Shown: in pieces, positions 45,413 through 55,114 of the stretch
How positions within the stretch are numbered: the stretch's first letter is position 1
Layout: each line of letters starts with the position of its first letter
NCBI RefSeq assembly: GCF_004348535.1
Contig: NZ_SMJX01000007.1
Location: forward strand, 1-64,000
DNA length: 64,000 nt
Direction of reading: 5' to 3'
DNA from: Actinomadura sp. KC216
GTDB taxonomy: Bacteria > Actinomycetota > Actinomycetes > Streptosporangiales > Streptosporangiaceae
The notes under the pieces: generated by a model
Databases searched by the model: none
What the model saw: only the letters and a program-made list of their open reading frames with translations
What the model was told of the DNA's origin: nothing
Program-made: the position numbers and the translations under genes

Positions 45413-46228
45413 ATGGCGATCATCGCGCAGCTGAGCGATATCCACCTGGCGGCCGGCCGGGACGGCGAGGTGGATGACGGCTCGGGACCGGTCCGCGCGC
45501 TGCGGGCCGCCGTGTCGAGCCTGCTCTCGCTGCCCGCCCGCCCGGACGCCGTCGTCATCACCGGCGACCTCGCCGACGGCGGCGAGCACGCCGAGTACGC
45601 CCGGCTGCGCGCGCTGCTGTCACCGCTGCCGATGGCCGTCTACCCGATGTGCGGCAACCACGACGACCGCGACGAGCTGCGGAAGGTGTTCGACGACCAT
45701 CCCGAGGTGACCGGCACGGGGAAGTTCCCGCAGGCGCCCGTCCAGTACGCCGTGGACGTCGCCGGCGTGCGGCTCGTCTGCTGCGACACCACCGTGAACG
45801 GCCACGCCCACGGGCACATGAGCGAGGAGCGGCTCGCGTGGCTCGACGGGACGCTCGCCGCCGCCCCCGGCACCCCGACCGTCGTCGCCACGCACCATCC
45901 GCCGTATCCGATCGGGATGCGGTTCATCGACGACCTGCGGTTCGTCGACCCGGCCGGGTTCGCGTCGGTGATCTCCCGGCACCGGCAGGTGGTGCGGGTG
46001 ATCTCCGGGCACGTCCACCGGGCGTCGGTCGGGTCGCTGGCGGGGACCGTCAGCACCACGTGCCCGAGCACCTACCGGCAGCTGTTCCTCGACCTCACCT
46101 CGCAGGGGCGCGCGGCCGTCACCGGGGAGCCCGCCGGGTTCGCCATCCACCTCATCGGCCTCGACGGCTCGGCGACCACGCATTTCGCGCCGACCGGGAA
46201 CTACCGCCCGCTGATGGACGTGGAGTGA
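45413..46228 (+). CDS. Metallophosphoesterase, cyclic-nucleotide phosphodiesterase type
   Basis: 271 residues from ATG 45413, preceded by GGGGGA. All metal-site motifs of the calcineurin-like family are present: DIH (Asp9, His11) in QLSDIHLA, GDLAD, GNHDD, VATHHPPY and SGHVHR. The size and the order fit class III cAMP phosphodiesterases (CpdA, Rv0805 group) as well as general phosphodiesterases; substrate is open. It ends 24 bases before the convergent DUF1707 gene. Confidence 0.88.
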   Translation: MAIIAQLSDIHLAAGRDGEVDDGSGPVRALRAAVSSLLSLPARPDAVVITGDLADGGEHAEYARLRALLSPLPMAVYPMCGNHDDRDELRKVFDDHPEVTGTGKFPQAPVQYAVDVAGVRLVCCDTTVNGHAHGHMSEERLAWLDGTLAAAPGTPTVVATHHPPYPIGMRFIDDLRFVDPAGFASVISRHRQVVRVISGHVHRASVGSLAGTVSTTCPSTYRQLFLDLTSQGRAAVTGEPAGFAIHLIGLDGSATTHFAPTGNYRPLMDVE

Positions 46229-46252
46229 CCGTCCTGACCGCGGGGGCGGCGG

Positions 46253-46702
46253 TCAGCCGTCGTGGCGGCGGCCCAGGACGGTGCGCAGGAGCAGCAGCGC
46301 GCCCCACGGGCCCGCCACCCAGATCCACCACGGGTAGACGTCCGCGGCCCCCTGCACCGTCAGGATCAGCCAGATGACGAGGTTGATCCCGCCGACGACC
46401 GCCCACGCGCCCCACATCGCCTGCAGCCGCCGGTGTTCGAGGTCGCCCGACGACGCCCGGACGGCGGCCGACGCGGTGCTCTTCGGCTGCGACGCCGGGA
46501 CGGGGAGCTGGTAGAGGTCTTCTTCCGGCAGGTCGGAGGTGACCTCCTGGAGCTGCCCGAGCGTCTTCGCCGCGTACACCGCATCGAGCCGCTCCTGCAG
46601 CTCCTCCATGGTGATACGGCCCTCGGCGCAGTGCTCCCGAAGGCTCTCCGCCGTACGGTCGCGGTCGGCGTCCGAGGCCCGCAGGTCAGGGTTCGGCGCC
46701 AT
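46253..46702 (-). CDS. DUF1707 membrane protein
   Basis: 149 residues from ATG 46702 with a GGAGGAAGC site. The DUF1707 motif is at the N-terminus: LRASDADRDRTAESLREHCAEGRITMEELQERLDAVYAAKT. Two membrane helices follow (WAVVGGINLVIWLILTV and WWIWVAGPWGALLLLRTVL). The family is actinobacterial, of unknown role, and the N-terminal part looks like a SHOCT-type adaptor. It lies 14 bases after map and is probably cotranscribed with it. Confidence 0.88.
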   Translation of the reverse strand: MAPNPDLRASDADRDRTAESLREHCAEGRITMEELQERLDAVYAAKTLGQLQEVTSDLPEEDLYQLPVPASQPKSTASAAVRASSGDLEHRRLQAMWGAWAVVGGINLVIWLILTVQGAADVYPWWIWVAGPWGALLLLRTVLGRRHDG

Positions 46703-46716
46703 GCTTCCTCCGCTCG

Positions 46717-47553
46717 TCAGGACGAGGTCTCTGTTCCATTCTGGACGAATCCGAGCTTCGTGAACCATTCTCGGCCCTCGTCGAGCGCCGTCAGGACGCG
46801 CGGGCCGTCCGGCGTGACCGCGAACGTGTGCTCGAAGTGCGCCGACGCGCGGCCGTCGACGGTGACGACCGTCCAGCCGTCCTCCAGCTCCACGGTCTCC
46901 TTCGCGCCGAGGTTCACCATCGGCTCGACCGCGAAGCACATCCCGGGCTCCAGGACGGGCCCGTGCCCGGCCGGCCCGTGGTTCGGGATGAGCGGGTCCA
47001 TGTGCATCTCCGTCCCGATGCCGTGCCCACCGTACCCCTCGACGATGCCGTAGGCGCCCTGAGAGCGGATGTGAGCCTCGATCGCGTGCGAGATGTCTGA
47101 GAGCCTGGCCCCGGCCCTCCCGGCCGCCAGACCGTGCCACAGGGACGTCTCGGTGACCTCCAGCAGCCGCCGCCGCTCCGCGGTGATCTCCCCGACCGGG
47201 ACGGTGATCGCCGCGTCGCCGTGCCAGCCCTCGACGATCGCGCCGCAGTCGATGGAGATGATGTCGCCGTCCGCGAGGACCTTCCCGGTCCGCGGGATGC
47301 CGTGCACGATCTCCTCGTTCACGGACGCGCAGATCGTCCCGGTGAACCCGTGGTAGCCCTTGAACGACGGGACGCCGCCGTTGTCGCGGATGTGCAGCTC
47401 GGCGAGCTCGTCCAGGTCCAAGGTGGTGATCCCGGGTTTCACGGCGTCGCGGAGCAGCTCCAGCGTCCGGCCGACCAGGAGCCCGGCCGCGCGCATCAGC
47501 TCGATCTGCTCCGCGGTCTTCATCTGGATCCCGGACCTGCGCCGTCTGATCAT
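46717..47553 (-). CDS. map: Methionine aminopeptidase, type I
   Basis: 278 residues, ATG 47553 with a GGGGGAGAG site. It removes the N-terminal methionine from new proteins. Metal ligands lie in SIDCGAIVEGWHGDAAITV (two Asp), GHGIGTEMH (His), and the two Glu in VEPMVNLG and FEHTFAVT. EEIVHGIPRTGK carries the substrate-pocket His. It belongs to the secY-adk-map series. Confidence 0.96.
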   Translation of the reverse strand: MIRRRRSGIQMKTAEQIELMRAAGLLVGRTLELLRDAVKPGITTLDLDELAELHIRDNGGVPSFKGYHGFTGTICASVNEEIVHGIPRTGKVLADGDIISIDCGAIVEGWHGDAAITVPVGEITAERRRLLEVTETSLWHGLAAGRAGARLSDISHAIEAHIRSQGAYGIVEGYGGHGIGTEMHMDPLIPNHGPAGHGPVLEPGMCFAVEPMVNLGAKETVELEDGWTVVTVDGRASAHFEHTFAVTPDGPRVLTALDEGREWFTKLGFVQNGTETSS

Positions 47554-47659
47554 CTCTCCCCCTGAACGCGGGCGGACGCGGGGCCCGTTCGGGTTCCCCG
47601 CGTCCTCGCCGTCATTTCTCTGGCCGGCCTGACTCCGCTCCGGGCGGGTCTGGCGCCCC

Positions 47660-48310
47660 CTACCTCTCCAGGGGGCGCAGCGCGGTCAGGGCGCGCTTGG
47701 TGACCTCTTCGACCGGGCCCGTCGCGTCGATGCCGACGAGGATGTGCTCGTCGGCGTAGAACTGCACGAGCGGGGCCGTGTCGTGTTTGTAGACCTCCAG
47801 GCGATGCATGACGACCTCTTCCTTGTCGTCGTCGCGCTGGAAGAGGTGGCCGCCGCAGTCGTCGCAGATGTCGTCCTGCTTGTCGTCGAAGTCGACGTGC
47901 CAGATCCGACCGCACCGGTCACAGGTCCGGCGGCCCGAAAGCCGCCGGACGACCTCGTCCTCGTCGACGACGAGTTCGAGCACGATGTCGAGCTTGGCGT
48001 CCCACTCGGCGAGGATCTTCTTCAGCGTCTCCGCCTGCGGGACGTTGCGCGGGAACCCGTCCAGCAGGAACCCGTCGCGGGCGTCGTCCTCGGCGAGCCG
48101 GTCGCGGACCATCGCGATCGTGACCTCGTCGGGCACCAGATCGCCGCGGTCCATGTACTGCTTGGCCTGCCGGCCGAGCTCGGTACCGCCGCTCACGTTG
48201 GCGCGGAAGATGTCACCTGTCGAGATCTTCGGGACGGACAGATGCGATGCGATGAACTGGGCCTGCGTCCCCTTGCCCGCACCCGGGGGGCCCACCAGGA
48301 CGATACGCAT
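47660..48310 (-). CDS. adk: Adenylate kinase with zinc-binding LID
   Basis: 216 residues. P-loop [13 protein letters not shown] at residues 7-19; [12 protein letters not shown] and the LID domain between. The LID holds CDRC and CDDC, a four-cysteine zinc site as in Gram-positive enzymes. It balances ATP, ADP and AMP. The start codon directly abuts the secY stop (48311-48313), so translation is coupled. Confidence 0.97.
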   Translation of the reverse strand: MRIVLVGPPGAGKGTQAQFIASHLSVPKISTGDIFRANVSGGTELGRQAKQYMDRGDLVPDEVTIAMVRDRLAEDDARDGFLLDGFPRNVPQAETLKKILAEWDAKLDIVLELVVDEDEVVRRLSGRRTCDRCGRIWHVDFDDKQDDICDDCGGHLFQRDDDKEEVVMHRLEVYKHDTAPLVQFYADEHILVGIDATGPVEEVTKRALTALRPLER

Positions 48311-49606
48311 CTACCGAAGGAAGCCCTCGTAGTTGCGTTGCTGGAGCTGACTCTCGATCTGCTTCACGGTATCCAGTCCGACGCCGACGATGATGAGGAT
48401 GCTCGCGCCGCCGAAGGGGAACTCCTGGGTGGCGTCCAGGAGTGCGAACGCCACCATGGGGATCAGCGACACGAACCCCAGGTAGAGCGCACCGGGTGTG
48501 GTGATCCGAGTCAGCACGAAGTCGAGGTATTCGGCGGTCGGCCGACCAGGACGGATACCTGGGATGAATCCACCATACTTCTTCATGTTGTCGGCCACTT
48601 CAGTGGGGTTGAACGTGATCGCCACGTAGAAGTAGGTGAAGAAGATGATGAAGACGAAGAAGACCGCCATGTGCCAGGGGTTGTCCTGCTGCAGGTAGGG
48701 CTGGACCTTCTGGAGCCACTTGGTGTCGGGCCATAGCTGCGTCGCGAGGACGGGCAGGTAGAGCAGCGACGAGGCGAAGATGATCGGGATGATGCCGGCC
48801 TGGTTCACCTTCAGCGGGATGTAGGTGGACGTCCCGCCGTACATGCGGCGGCCGACCATGCGCTTGGCGTACTGCACGGGGATGCGCCGCTGGGCCTGCT
48901 CGACGAACACGACGCCCGCCATGATCGCGAGGCCGACGAGCAGCACCACCGCGAAGACGAAGCCGTTCTTCGACTTGTAGATGCTCCAGAACTGGGCGGG
49001 GAAGACCGCGACGACCTGCGTGAAGATCAGCAGCGACATGCCGTTGCCGACGCCCCGGTCGGTGATCAGCTCGCCCAGCCACATGATCGTCGCGGTGCCG
49101 GCCACCATGCAGATGACCATCGTGATGATCGGGAACAGGCCGGTCTCGTACAGGATGTCGTCGCTGCCGGAGATTCCGGAGAACAGCTGCCCGGTGCTCG
49201 CCATCGCGACGATGCCGGTCGCCTGGAGGATCGCCAGCCCGACCGTCAGGTAGCGGGTGTACTGGGTGATCTTCGTGGTGCCGGCCTGGCCCTCCTTCTT
49301 CAGGGCCTCCAGCCGCGGGATCACCACCGTCAGCAACTGCAGGATGATGCTCGCCGTGATGTACGGCATGATGCCCAGCGCAAAGATCGACAGCTTCAGC
49401 AGCGCACCACCGCTGAACAGGTCGACAAGGCCGTAGAGGTTGTTGGCATCCTTGGCGTCGTCCGCCGTCTTCTTCAACACCTCGACGTTCACGTTCGGCG
49501 TCGGGATGATCGACCCCAGCCGGAACACCAAGATGATGAACAACGTGAACAACAGCTTTTTACGCAGGTCAGGGGTACGGAAAGCCCTGGTGAACGCGGT
49601 CAGCAC
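48311..49606 (-). CDS. secY: Preprotein translocase subunit SecY
   Basis: 431 residues from GTG 49606; an ATG one codon upstream sits too close to its GGAGG site. Ten membrane helices are expected and visible. Diagnostic segments are RAFRTPDLRKKLLFTL at the start, SGGALLKLSIFALGIMPYITASIILQLL, RLEALKKEGQAG and the cytoplasmic loop FVEQAQRRIPVQYAKR. It forms the Sec channel with SecE and SecG. The gap of about 225 bases to rplO is longer than usual and may hold a promoter. Confidence 0.97.
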   Translation of the reverse strand: MLTAFTRAFRTPDLRKKLLFTLFIILVFRLGSIIPTPNVNVEVLKKTADDAKDANNLYGLVDLFSGGALLKLSIFALGIMPYITASIILQLLTVVIPRLEALKKEGQAGTTKITQYTRYLTVGLAILQATGIVAMASTGQLFSGISGSDDILYETGLFPIITMVICMVAGTATIMWLGELITDRGVGNGMSLLIFTQVVAVFPAQFWSIYKSKNGFVFAVVLLVGLAIMAGVVFVEQAQRRIPVQYAKRMVGRRMYGGTSTYIPLKVNQAGIIPIIFASSLLYLPVLATQLWPDTKWLQKVQPYLQQDNPWHMAVFFVFIIFFTYFYVAITFNPTEVADNMKKYGGFIPGIRPGRPTAEYLDFVLTRITTPGALYLGFVSLIPMVAFALLDATQEFPFGGASILIIVGVGLDTVKQIESQLQQRNYEGFLR

Positions 49607-49833
49607 CATTCCTCCTGCGTGACTGGCGAATTCATGGCCGCCGAGGGGCCGGTTACAGGTCCAAGACGTCGGGCGGAGAATACCGGGTGAGAGGTGGGAG
49701 TGTGCAATCTCACGCGGAACTCCGCCGGTGTGACTCTAACAGCAGATGCGACCGGGGCCGTCCCGCCGAACCCGGCGGCCTTACGGCCCCGGGCGCTTGG
49801 CGAGAGCGGCCCCGGCATCTGACGTGGTCCTTC

Positions 49834-50313
49834 TTAGAGCTCGTCGGCGGTTCCACCGGCCGCGGCGATCTTTTCCTTCGCGGCACCGGAGAAGGCGTGC
49901 GCCCGCACCTGGACCGCGACGGAGATCTCGCCCGTGCCGAGGACCTTGACCGGACGGCCCCGGCGCACCGCGCCCCTGGCCGCCAGATCGTCCGCCGTGA
50001 CCTCGCCGCCCTCGGGGTAGAGCGCGGCGAGCTTGTCCAGGTTCACGACCTGGTACTCGACCCGGTTCGGGTTCTTGAAGCCCTTGAGCTTCGGAACCCG
50101 GCGGATCAGCGGCATCTGGCCGCCCTCGAACCCGACGGGCACGGTCCCGCGGGCCTTGGTGCCCTTGGTGCCGCGGCCCGCCGTCTTGCCCTTGGACGCC
50201 TCGCCGCGGCCCTTGCGGGTCTTCTTGCGGTTCGAGCCCGGGGCGGGACGCAGGTCGTGCACCTTCAGCGGAGTGCCCTCCGCCTCGGGGGCGTCCTTGG
50301 AGAGATCAGCCAT
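49834..50313 (-). CDS. rplO: Ribosomal protein L15
   Basis: 159 residues. [41 protein letters not shown] is the Gly/Lys-rich N-terminal arm that reaches into 23S rRNA; the globular domain follows ([21 protein letters not shown]). An N-terminal addition of about 14 residues is present. Start ATG 50313 lies one base after the rpmD stop. Confidence 0.97.
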   Translation of the reverse strand: MADLSKDAPEAEGTPLKVHDLRPAPGSNRKKTRKGRGEASKGKTAGRGTKGTKARGTVPVGFEGGQMPLIRRVPKLKGFKNPNRVEYQVVNLDKLAALYPEGGEVTADDLAARGAVRRGRPVKVLGTGEISVAVQVRAHAFSGAAKEKIAAAGGTADEL

Positions 50314-50314
50314 C

Positions 50315-50497
50315 TCAGTCGACCTCCTCGACGGTGACCAGGTGCGCCACCGTCCGGATCATGCCGAGCACCTCGGGGCGGTCCTCGCGGACGACGCTCT
50401 GCCCGATCTTCTTCAGGCCGAGGGTGCGCAGCGTGTCACGCTGGTTCTGCTTCTCGCTGATCACCGACTTGGTCTGGGTGATCTTCAGCTGGCTCAT
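50315..50497 (-). CDS. rpmD: Ribosomal protein L30
   Basis: 60 residues from ATG 50497. [26 protein letters not shown] and [22 protein letters not shown] are the L30 pattern. The start overlaps the rpsE stop by four bases (ATGA); downstream rplO follows after one base. Confidence 0.96.
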   Translation of the reverse strand: MSQLKITQTKSVISEKQNQRDTLRTLGLKKIGQSVVREDRPEVLGMIRTVAHLVTVEEVD

Positions 50498-51114
50498 GAC
50501 GCCGCGGCCTCCGCCCTGGGCTCGCTGCCCGCGGCACGGGCCCGCAGCATCGCGGCCGGGGCGACGTCCTCGATCGGCAGACCGCGCTTGGCCGCGATCT
50601 CCTCGGGACGCTTCAGCGCCTTCAGGCCCGCGATCGTCGCGTGCACGATGTTGATCGCGTTGTCGCTGCCCAGCGACTTGCTCAGCACGTCGTGGATGCC
50701 GGCGCACTCCAGCACGGCGCGCACCGGGCCACCCGCGATCACGCCGGTACCGGGGCTCGCCGGACGCAGCAGGACCTCGCCCGCCGCGTCCCGCGCCTGC
50801 ACCAGGTGCGGGATGGTGCCCTGGATCCGCGGGACCTTGAAGAAGTGCTTCTTGGCCTCCTCGACGCCCTTGGCGATCGCCGCGGGCACCTCCTTGGCCT
50901 TGCCGTAGCCGACGCCGACGGTGCCGTTGCCGTCACCGACGATCACCAGGGCGGTGAAGCTGAAGCGACGCCCGCCCTTGACGACCTTGGCGACACGGTT
51001 GATCGCCACGACCTTCTCGATGTACGACTGGCCCTTGTCGGCGCCACCGCGGCGGTCGTCGCGGCGATCGCGACGGTCGCCACCCTGACCGCCGCCACGC
51101 CTCTGCGCTGCCAT
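50494..51114 (-). CDS. rpsE: Ribosomal protein S5
   Basis: 206 residues. [31 protein letters not shown] and [28 protein letters not shown] are the double-stranded-RNA-binding and C-terminal S5 motifs. A Gly/Arg/Asp-rich N-terminal extension of about 25 residues is common in actinomycetes. The GRRFSF loop shows no change at positions linked to spectinomycin resistance that I can recognise. GAGAGGAACC site upstream. Confidence 0.97.
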   Translation of the reverse strand: MAAQRRGGGQGGDRRDRRDDRRGGADKGQSYIEKVVAINRVAKVVKGGRRFSFTALVIVGDGNGTVGVGYGKAKEVPAAIAKGVEEAKKHFFKVPRIQGTIPHLVQARDAAGEVLLRPASPGTGVIAGGPVRAVLECAGIHDVLSKSLGSDNAINIVHATIAGLKALKRPEEIAAKRGLPIEDVAPAAMLRARAAGSEPRAEAAAS

Positions 51115-51145
51115 CAGTGGTTCCTCTCGTTCTGGTTAAGGGCCC

Positions 51146-51532
51146 TCACAGTTGGAGACCCCCTTCGCGCGCACCGTCCGCGACGGCGGCGATGCGGCCG
51201 TGGTACTTGTTGCCGCCCCGGTCGAACACGACCGCGGCGACACCGGCCTCCTGGGCCCGCCGGGCGACGAGCTCGCCGACCTTGCGGGACTTGGCGGTCT
51301 TGTCGCCGGTGTCGGCGCGCAGGTCCGCCTCCATGGTGGACGCGCTGGCCAGCGTGTGGCCCTTGTCGTCGTCGATCACCTGGACGAACACGTGCCGGCT
51401 GGAGCGGGTCACGACCAGGCGAGGACGCTCGGCGGTGCCGAGGACCTTCTTGCGGACCCGGATGTGCCGGCGCCTGCGGGACTTGGCCCGCGCCGACGTG
51501 GCCTTTCCGGCCAGGGTCTTCGTGCCTGCCAT
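51146..51532 (-). CDS. rplR: Ribosomal protein L18
   Basis: 128 residues. [40 protein letters not shown] and [24 protein letters not shown] are the L18 motifs; it binds 5S rRNA. It starts two bases after the rplF stop with no separate ribosome site, so coupling is expected. Confidence 0.97.
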   Translation of the reverse strand: MAGTKTLAGKATSARAKSRRRRHIRVRKKVLGTAERPRLVVTRSSRHVFVQVIDDDKGHTLASASTMEADLRADTGDKTAKSRKVGELVARRAQEAGVAAVVFDRGGNKYHGRIAAVADGAREGGLQL

Positions 51533-51534
51533 GA

Positions 51535-52071
51535 CTACTTACCAGCCTTTCCGACCTTGCGGCGGATCTGCTCGCCCTCGTACCGCACGCCCTTGCCCTT
51601 GTACGGGTCGGGCTTGCGCAGCTTGCGGATGTTCGCGGCGACCTCGCCGACCTTCTGCTTGTCGATGCCCTCGACGACCAGCTGGGTCGGGCGCTCCACC
51701 GTGAAGCTGATGCCCTCGGGCGGCTCCACGGTGATCGGGTGGCTGTACCCGAGCGAGAACTCCAGGTTCTTGCCCTTCGCCACCACGCGGTAGCCGACGC
51801 CCTGGATGACCAGGGTCTTCTTGTAGCCGTCGGTCACCCCGACGACCATGTTGTTGATCAGCGTCCGGGTCAGCCCGTGCAGGCCGCGCACCTTGTTGAG
51901 GTCGTTCGGCCGGGAGACGACGATCTTGCCGTCCTCCTGCTTGACCTCGATGGGCTCGGCGACCGTGTGCGACAGGGTGCCCTTCGGCCCCTTGACGGTG
52001 ACCTCCCGGCCGTCGAGCTTGACCTCGACGTTGCCGGGCACGGCGATGGGGCTACGTCCGATTCGAGACAT
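51535..52071 (-). CDS. rplF: Ribosomal protein L6
   Basis: 178 residues. [30 protein letters not shown] begins the first of the two L6 repeats, and [31 protein letters not shown] ends the second. L6 lies near the factor-binding centre. A GAGGGGG site precedes the ATG; rpsH is upstream with a 14-base gap. Confidence 0.97.
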   Translation of the reverse strand: MSRIGRSPIAVPGNVEVKLDGREVTVKGPKGTLSHTVAEPIEVKQEDGKIVVSRPNDLNKVRGLHGLTRTLINNMVVGVTDGYKKTLVIQGVGYRVVAKGKNLEFSLGYSHPITVEPPEGISFTVERPTQLVVEGIDKQKVGEVAANIRKLRKPDPYKGKGVRYEGEQIRRKVGKAGK

Positions 52072-52085
52072 TGGTCAGTACCCCC

Positions 52086-52484
52086 TCACCACACGTAGGC
52101 GAGGACTTCGCCGCCCACGCCGCGCTTGCCCGCCTGCCGGTCGGTCATCAGGCCGGAGGACGTCGAGATGATCGCGACGCCCAGTCCGCCGAGGACCTTC
52201 GGCAGGTTGTCCTTCTTCGCGTACACGCGCAGACCCGGCTTCGAGACGCGCTTGATGCCGGCGATCGAACGCTCCCGCGTCGGCCCGAACTTGAGCTCGA
52301 TGTTGAGCTTCTTGCCGACCTCGGCGTCCTCCACGCTCCAGCCCGAGATGTAGCCCTCCTGCTGGAGGATCTCGGCGATGTGCGCCTTGATCTTCGAGTA
52401 CGGCATCGCCACCGAGTCGTGGTACGCCGAATTCGCGTTCCGCAGACGCGTCAGCATGTCTGCGATCGGGTCGGTCATCGTCAT
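52086..52484 (-). CDS. rpsH: Ribosomal protein S8
   Basis: 132 residues. [36 protein letters not shown] and the end [27 protein letters not shown] are typical. S8 is a primary 16S rRNA binder and in E. coli represses the spc operon. The gap to rpsZ upstream is 145 bases and shows no clear structure. Confidence 0.97.
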   Translation of the reverse strand: MTMTDPIADMLTRLRNANSAYHDSVAMPYSKIKAHIAEILQQEGYISGWSVEDAEVGKKLNIELKFGPTRERSIAGIKRVSKPGLRVYAKKDNLPKVLGGLGVAIISTSSGLMTDRQAGKRGVGGEVLAYVW

Positions 52485-52629
52485 GGCCTACTGGCCCTCC
52501 CTCGCCGCGGTTTCCTCAGACTGGTGCGCCTGTGGACCTTCGGCGCGGTCGTGGGCGTCCTCGCGGACGCCCGGTCGGTCATTTTCAGGCCGGTTCCCGG
52601 CCGTCCCGGGGCCGCGCCCCGGGGCGCGG

Positions 52630-52815
52630 TCACCAGCTGGACTTCGTGATGCCGGGCAGCTCGCCGCGGTGGGCCATCTCCCGGAAGCACACGCGGCACA
52701 GGCCGAACTTCCGGTAGACGGAACGCGGACGCCCGCAGCGCGAGCATCGAGTGTACGCGCGGACGCCGAACTTCGGCTTGCGCGCCGCCTTGGCGATCAT
52801 CGACTTCTTCGCCAT
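52630..52815 (-). CDS. rpsZ: Ribosomal protein S14, type Z (zinc-binding)
   Basis: 61 residues, the short zinc form. Two cysteine pairs are visible, [13 protein letters not shown] and [19 protein letters not shown] zinc-free longer S14 is usually encoded elsewhere and induced when zinc is scarce. GGAG site before ATG 52815, four bases from the rplE stop. Confidence 0.97.
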   Translation of the reverse strand: MAKKSMIAKAARKPKFGVRAYTRCSRCGRPRSVYRKFGLCRVCFREMAHRGELPGITKSSW

Positions 52816-52819
52816 GTGC

Positions 52820-53410
52820 TCAGTTCTCCTTGAACGGGAAACCGAGGAGCCTCAGCAGCGCCCGGCCCTCGTCGTCGGTCTTCGCGGTCGTCACGACCGT
52901 GATGTCCATGCCGCGCTGCCGGTCGACCTTGTCGGGGTCGACCTCGTGGAACATGACCTGCTCGGTCAGCCCGAACGTGTAGTTGCCGTTGCCGTCGAAC
53001 TGCTTCGGCGACAGGCCGCGGAAGTCGCGGATGCGGGGCAGCGCCGTCGCGAGCAGCCGGTCCAGGAACTCCCACATGCGGTCGCCGCGCAGCGTGGCGT
53101 GCGCGCCGATCGGCATGCCCTCGCGCAGCTTGAACTGCGCGATGGACTTGCGGGCCCGGTTCACGGCCGGCTTCTGGCCGGTGATCAGCGACAGGTCGCG
53201 GATCGCGCCCTCGATCAGCTTGGCGTCCTTGGCCGCGTCGCCGACCCCCATGTTCACCACGATCTTGGTGAGGGTGGGGATCTGCATGACGTTGGCGTAG
53301 CCGAACTGCTCCCGCATCTGCCCCGCGATCTCCTCGCGGTAGCGGACCTTGAGCCGCGGCGGCGGCACGGGACGCGCGTCGGTCTGCGTCTCGGTGACGG
53401 TGTCGGTCAT
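52820..53410 (-). CDS. rplE: Ribosomal protein L5
   Basis: 196 residues. [54 protein letters not shown] and [24 protein letters not shown] match L5, which holds 5S rRNA and contacts P-site tRNA. A short polar N-terminal extension of about 18 residues is present. The start is five bases after the rplX stop. Confidence 0.97.
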   Translation of the reverse strand: MTDTVTETQTDARPVPPPRLKVRYREEIAGQMREQFGYANVMQIPTLTKIVVNMGVGDAAKDAKLIEGAIRDLSLITGQKPAVNRARKSIAQFKLREGMPIGAHATLRGDRMWEFLDRLLATALPRIRDFRGLSPKQFDGNGNYTFGLTEQVMFHEVDPDKVDRQRGMDITVVTTAKTDDEGRALLRLLGFPFKEN

Positions 53411-53415
53411 CGGTC

Positions 53416-53736
53416 TCAGATCTCCTTACCGCTGCGCCGCGAGATCCGGACCTTGGTCGTGGTCCCGTCCTCGTTCTCGTCGATGCGGTATCCGACCCGG
53501 ACCGGCTTGCCGTCCTCCACGATCGCGACGTTGCTGACGTGCAGCGGCGCCTCGACCGTGACCCGGCCGCTCTCCTTGCCGGCGCGCTGCTGGTCGGCCT
53601 TGATGTTCTTGGTGATGAGGTTGACGCCCTCGACGACCACCCGCTCCTCGCGGGGGATGGTGCGCAGGACCTTGCCGGTCGCGCCCTTGTCCTTGCCGGC
53701 GAGGACGATGACCTCGTCGCCCTTGCGGATCTTCAT
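53416..53736 (-). CDS. rplX: Ribosomal protein L24
   Basis: 106 residues from ATG 53736. The KOW motif is clear: [29 protein letters not shown]24 starts 50S assembly. Its ATG shares one base with the rplN stop (TGATG). Confidence 0.97.
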   Translation of the reverse strand: MKIRKGDEVIVLAGKDKGATGKVLRTIPREERVVVEGVNLITKNIKADQQRAGKESGRVTVEAPLHVSNVAIVEDGKPVRVGYRIDENEDGTTTKVRISRRSGKEI

Positions 53737-54104
53737 CAGAGCACCTCCGGCGCGAGCGAGATGATGCGCATGAACTTCTTCTCGCGCAGTTCGCGGCCCA
53801 CCGGGCCGAAGATTCGGGTGCCGCGGGGGTCGCCGCCGTCCTTGATGAGCACTGCGGCGTTCTCGTCGAAGCGGATGTAGGAGCCGTCCGGGCGCCGGCG
53901 CTCCTTGCGGGTGCGCACGACGACCGCCTTGACGACGTCGCCCTTCTTCACGCCCGCGCCGGGAAGGGCGTCCTTCACCGTCGCGACGATGATGTCGCCG
54001 ACTCCCGCGTAGCGCCGGCCCGAGCCGCCGAGAACGCGGATGCAAAGGATCTCCTTCGCACCCGTGTTGTCGGCGACCTTGAGTCGCGACTCCTGCTGGA
54101 TCAC
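53736..54104 (-). CDS. rplN: Ribosomal protein L14
   Basis: 122 residues, GTG start at 54104. [37 protein letters not shown]-type beginning and [26 protein letters not shown] at the end are universal in L14. It lies in the 30S interface near the sarcin-ricin loop. Gap to rpsQ is 64 bases. Confidence 0.97.
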   Translation of the reverse strand: MIQQESRLKVADNTGAKEILCIRVLGGSGRRYAGVGDIIVATVKDALPGAGVKKGDVVKAVVVRTRKERRRPDGSYIRFDENAAVLIKDGGDPRGTRIFGPVGRELREKKFMRIISLAPEVL

Positions 54105-54168
54105 GTCAACTCCTGTTCGTCACACCGGTTCTGCCGCGAAACGGGCGGCAGCCTGGTGGAACCAGTAA

Positions 54169-54453
54169 TTACTTGGCCTTCTCGAGGATCTCCACCACGC
54201 GCCACCGCTTGGTGGCCGACAGCGGGCGGGTCTCCATGAGACGGACGCGGTCGCCGACGCCACACTCGTTGGCCTCGTCGTGCGCCTTGTAGTTCTTCGT
54301 CCGGCGGATCACCTTGTGGTACTTGGCGTGCTTCACGCGGTCCTCGACGGACACGACCACGGTCTTGTCCATCTTGTCGCTCACCACGAGACCCTCAAGG
54401 ATCTTGCGGCTGTTCCGCTGCCCGGCGGTCTGCTCGGTCTGCTGCTCGGTCAT
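54169..54453 (-). CDS. rpsQ: Ribosomal protein S17
   Basis: 94 residues. [30 protein letters not shown] and [27 protein letters not shown] are the S17 OB-fold motifs. A Gln/Thr-rich N-terminal extension ([11 protein letters not shown]) of about 12 residues is present. The start overlaps the rpmC stop by four bases. Confidence 0.97.
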   Translation of the reverse strand: MTEQQTEQTAGQRNSRKILEGLVVSDKMDKTVVVSVEDRVKHAKYHKVIRRTKNYKAHDEANECGVGDRVRLMETRPLSATKRWRVVEILEKAK

Positions 54454-54689
54454 TCGCCCTCCTCCGCGGCGTCCTCGACCGTGACGATGCCGAGCTCGCG
54501 CTCCCGCATCACGGTGTAGATGCGGGCGATCTCGCGCTTGACCTCGCGAAGCCGCCCGTGGCTCTCAAGCTGACCGGTCGCGGCCTGGAAGCGGAGGTTG
54601 AACAGCTCCTCCTTGGCCTCCTTGAGCTTGGTGACCAGGACGTCCTCGGGTTCGGTCCGCAGGTCGTCGGCGGTAAGACCCTTGGCCAT
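54450..54689 (-). CDS. rpmC: Ribosomal protein L29
   Basis: 79 residues. [44 protein letters not shown] is the two-helix L29 pattern at the tunnel exit. An acidic C-terminal extension ([10 protein letters not shown]) is present. It shares one base with the rplP stop. Confidence 0.97.
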   Translation of the reverse strand: MAKGLTADDLRTEPEDVLVTKLKEAKEELFNLRFQAATGQLESHGRLREVKREIARIYTVMRERELGIVTVEDAAEEGE

Positions 54690-55108
54690 CAGGACTCACC
54701 CACCTCTCGCTTCACGATCTTGCACTTCATTGGGAGCTTGTGGATCGCGCGCGTGAGCGCCTCCCGGGCGATCTGCTCGTTCGGGTACGAGATCTCGAAC
54801 AGCACGCGGCCCGGCTTCACGTTGGCGACCCACCACTCCACGGAGCCCTTACCGGAGCCCATGCGGGTCTCGGCGGGCTTCTTGGTCAGCGGACGGTCCG
54901 GGAAGATGTTGATCCACACCTTGCCGCCACGCTTGATGTGCCGGGTCATCGCGATACGCGCGGCCTCGATCTGCCGGTTGGTCACGTACGCGGGCTCGAC
55001 GGCCTGGATGCCGTACTCCCCGAACGCCACCCTCGTGCCGCCCTTGGCCATGCCGCGGCGCTTCGGGTGGTGCTGCTTGCGGTGCTTGACCTTGCGAGGG
55101 ATCAGCAT
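54689..55108 (-). CDS. rplP: Ribosomal protein L16
   Basis: 139 residues. [19 protein letters not shown] at the start, [28 protein letters not shown] and [18 protein letters not shown] follow. L16 sits by the A-site tRNA; the Arg hydroxylated in some bacteria (PAETRMG) is present. Six bases after rpsC. Confidence 0.97.
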   Translation of the reverse strand: MLIPRKVKHRKQHHPKRRGMAKGGTRVAFGEYGIQAVEPAYVTNRQIEAARIAMTRHIKRGGKVWINIFPDRPLTKKPAETRMGSGKGSVEWWVANVKPGRVLFEISYPNEQIAREALTRAIHKLPMKCKIVKREVGES

Positions 55109-55114
55109 CGGTCG

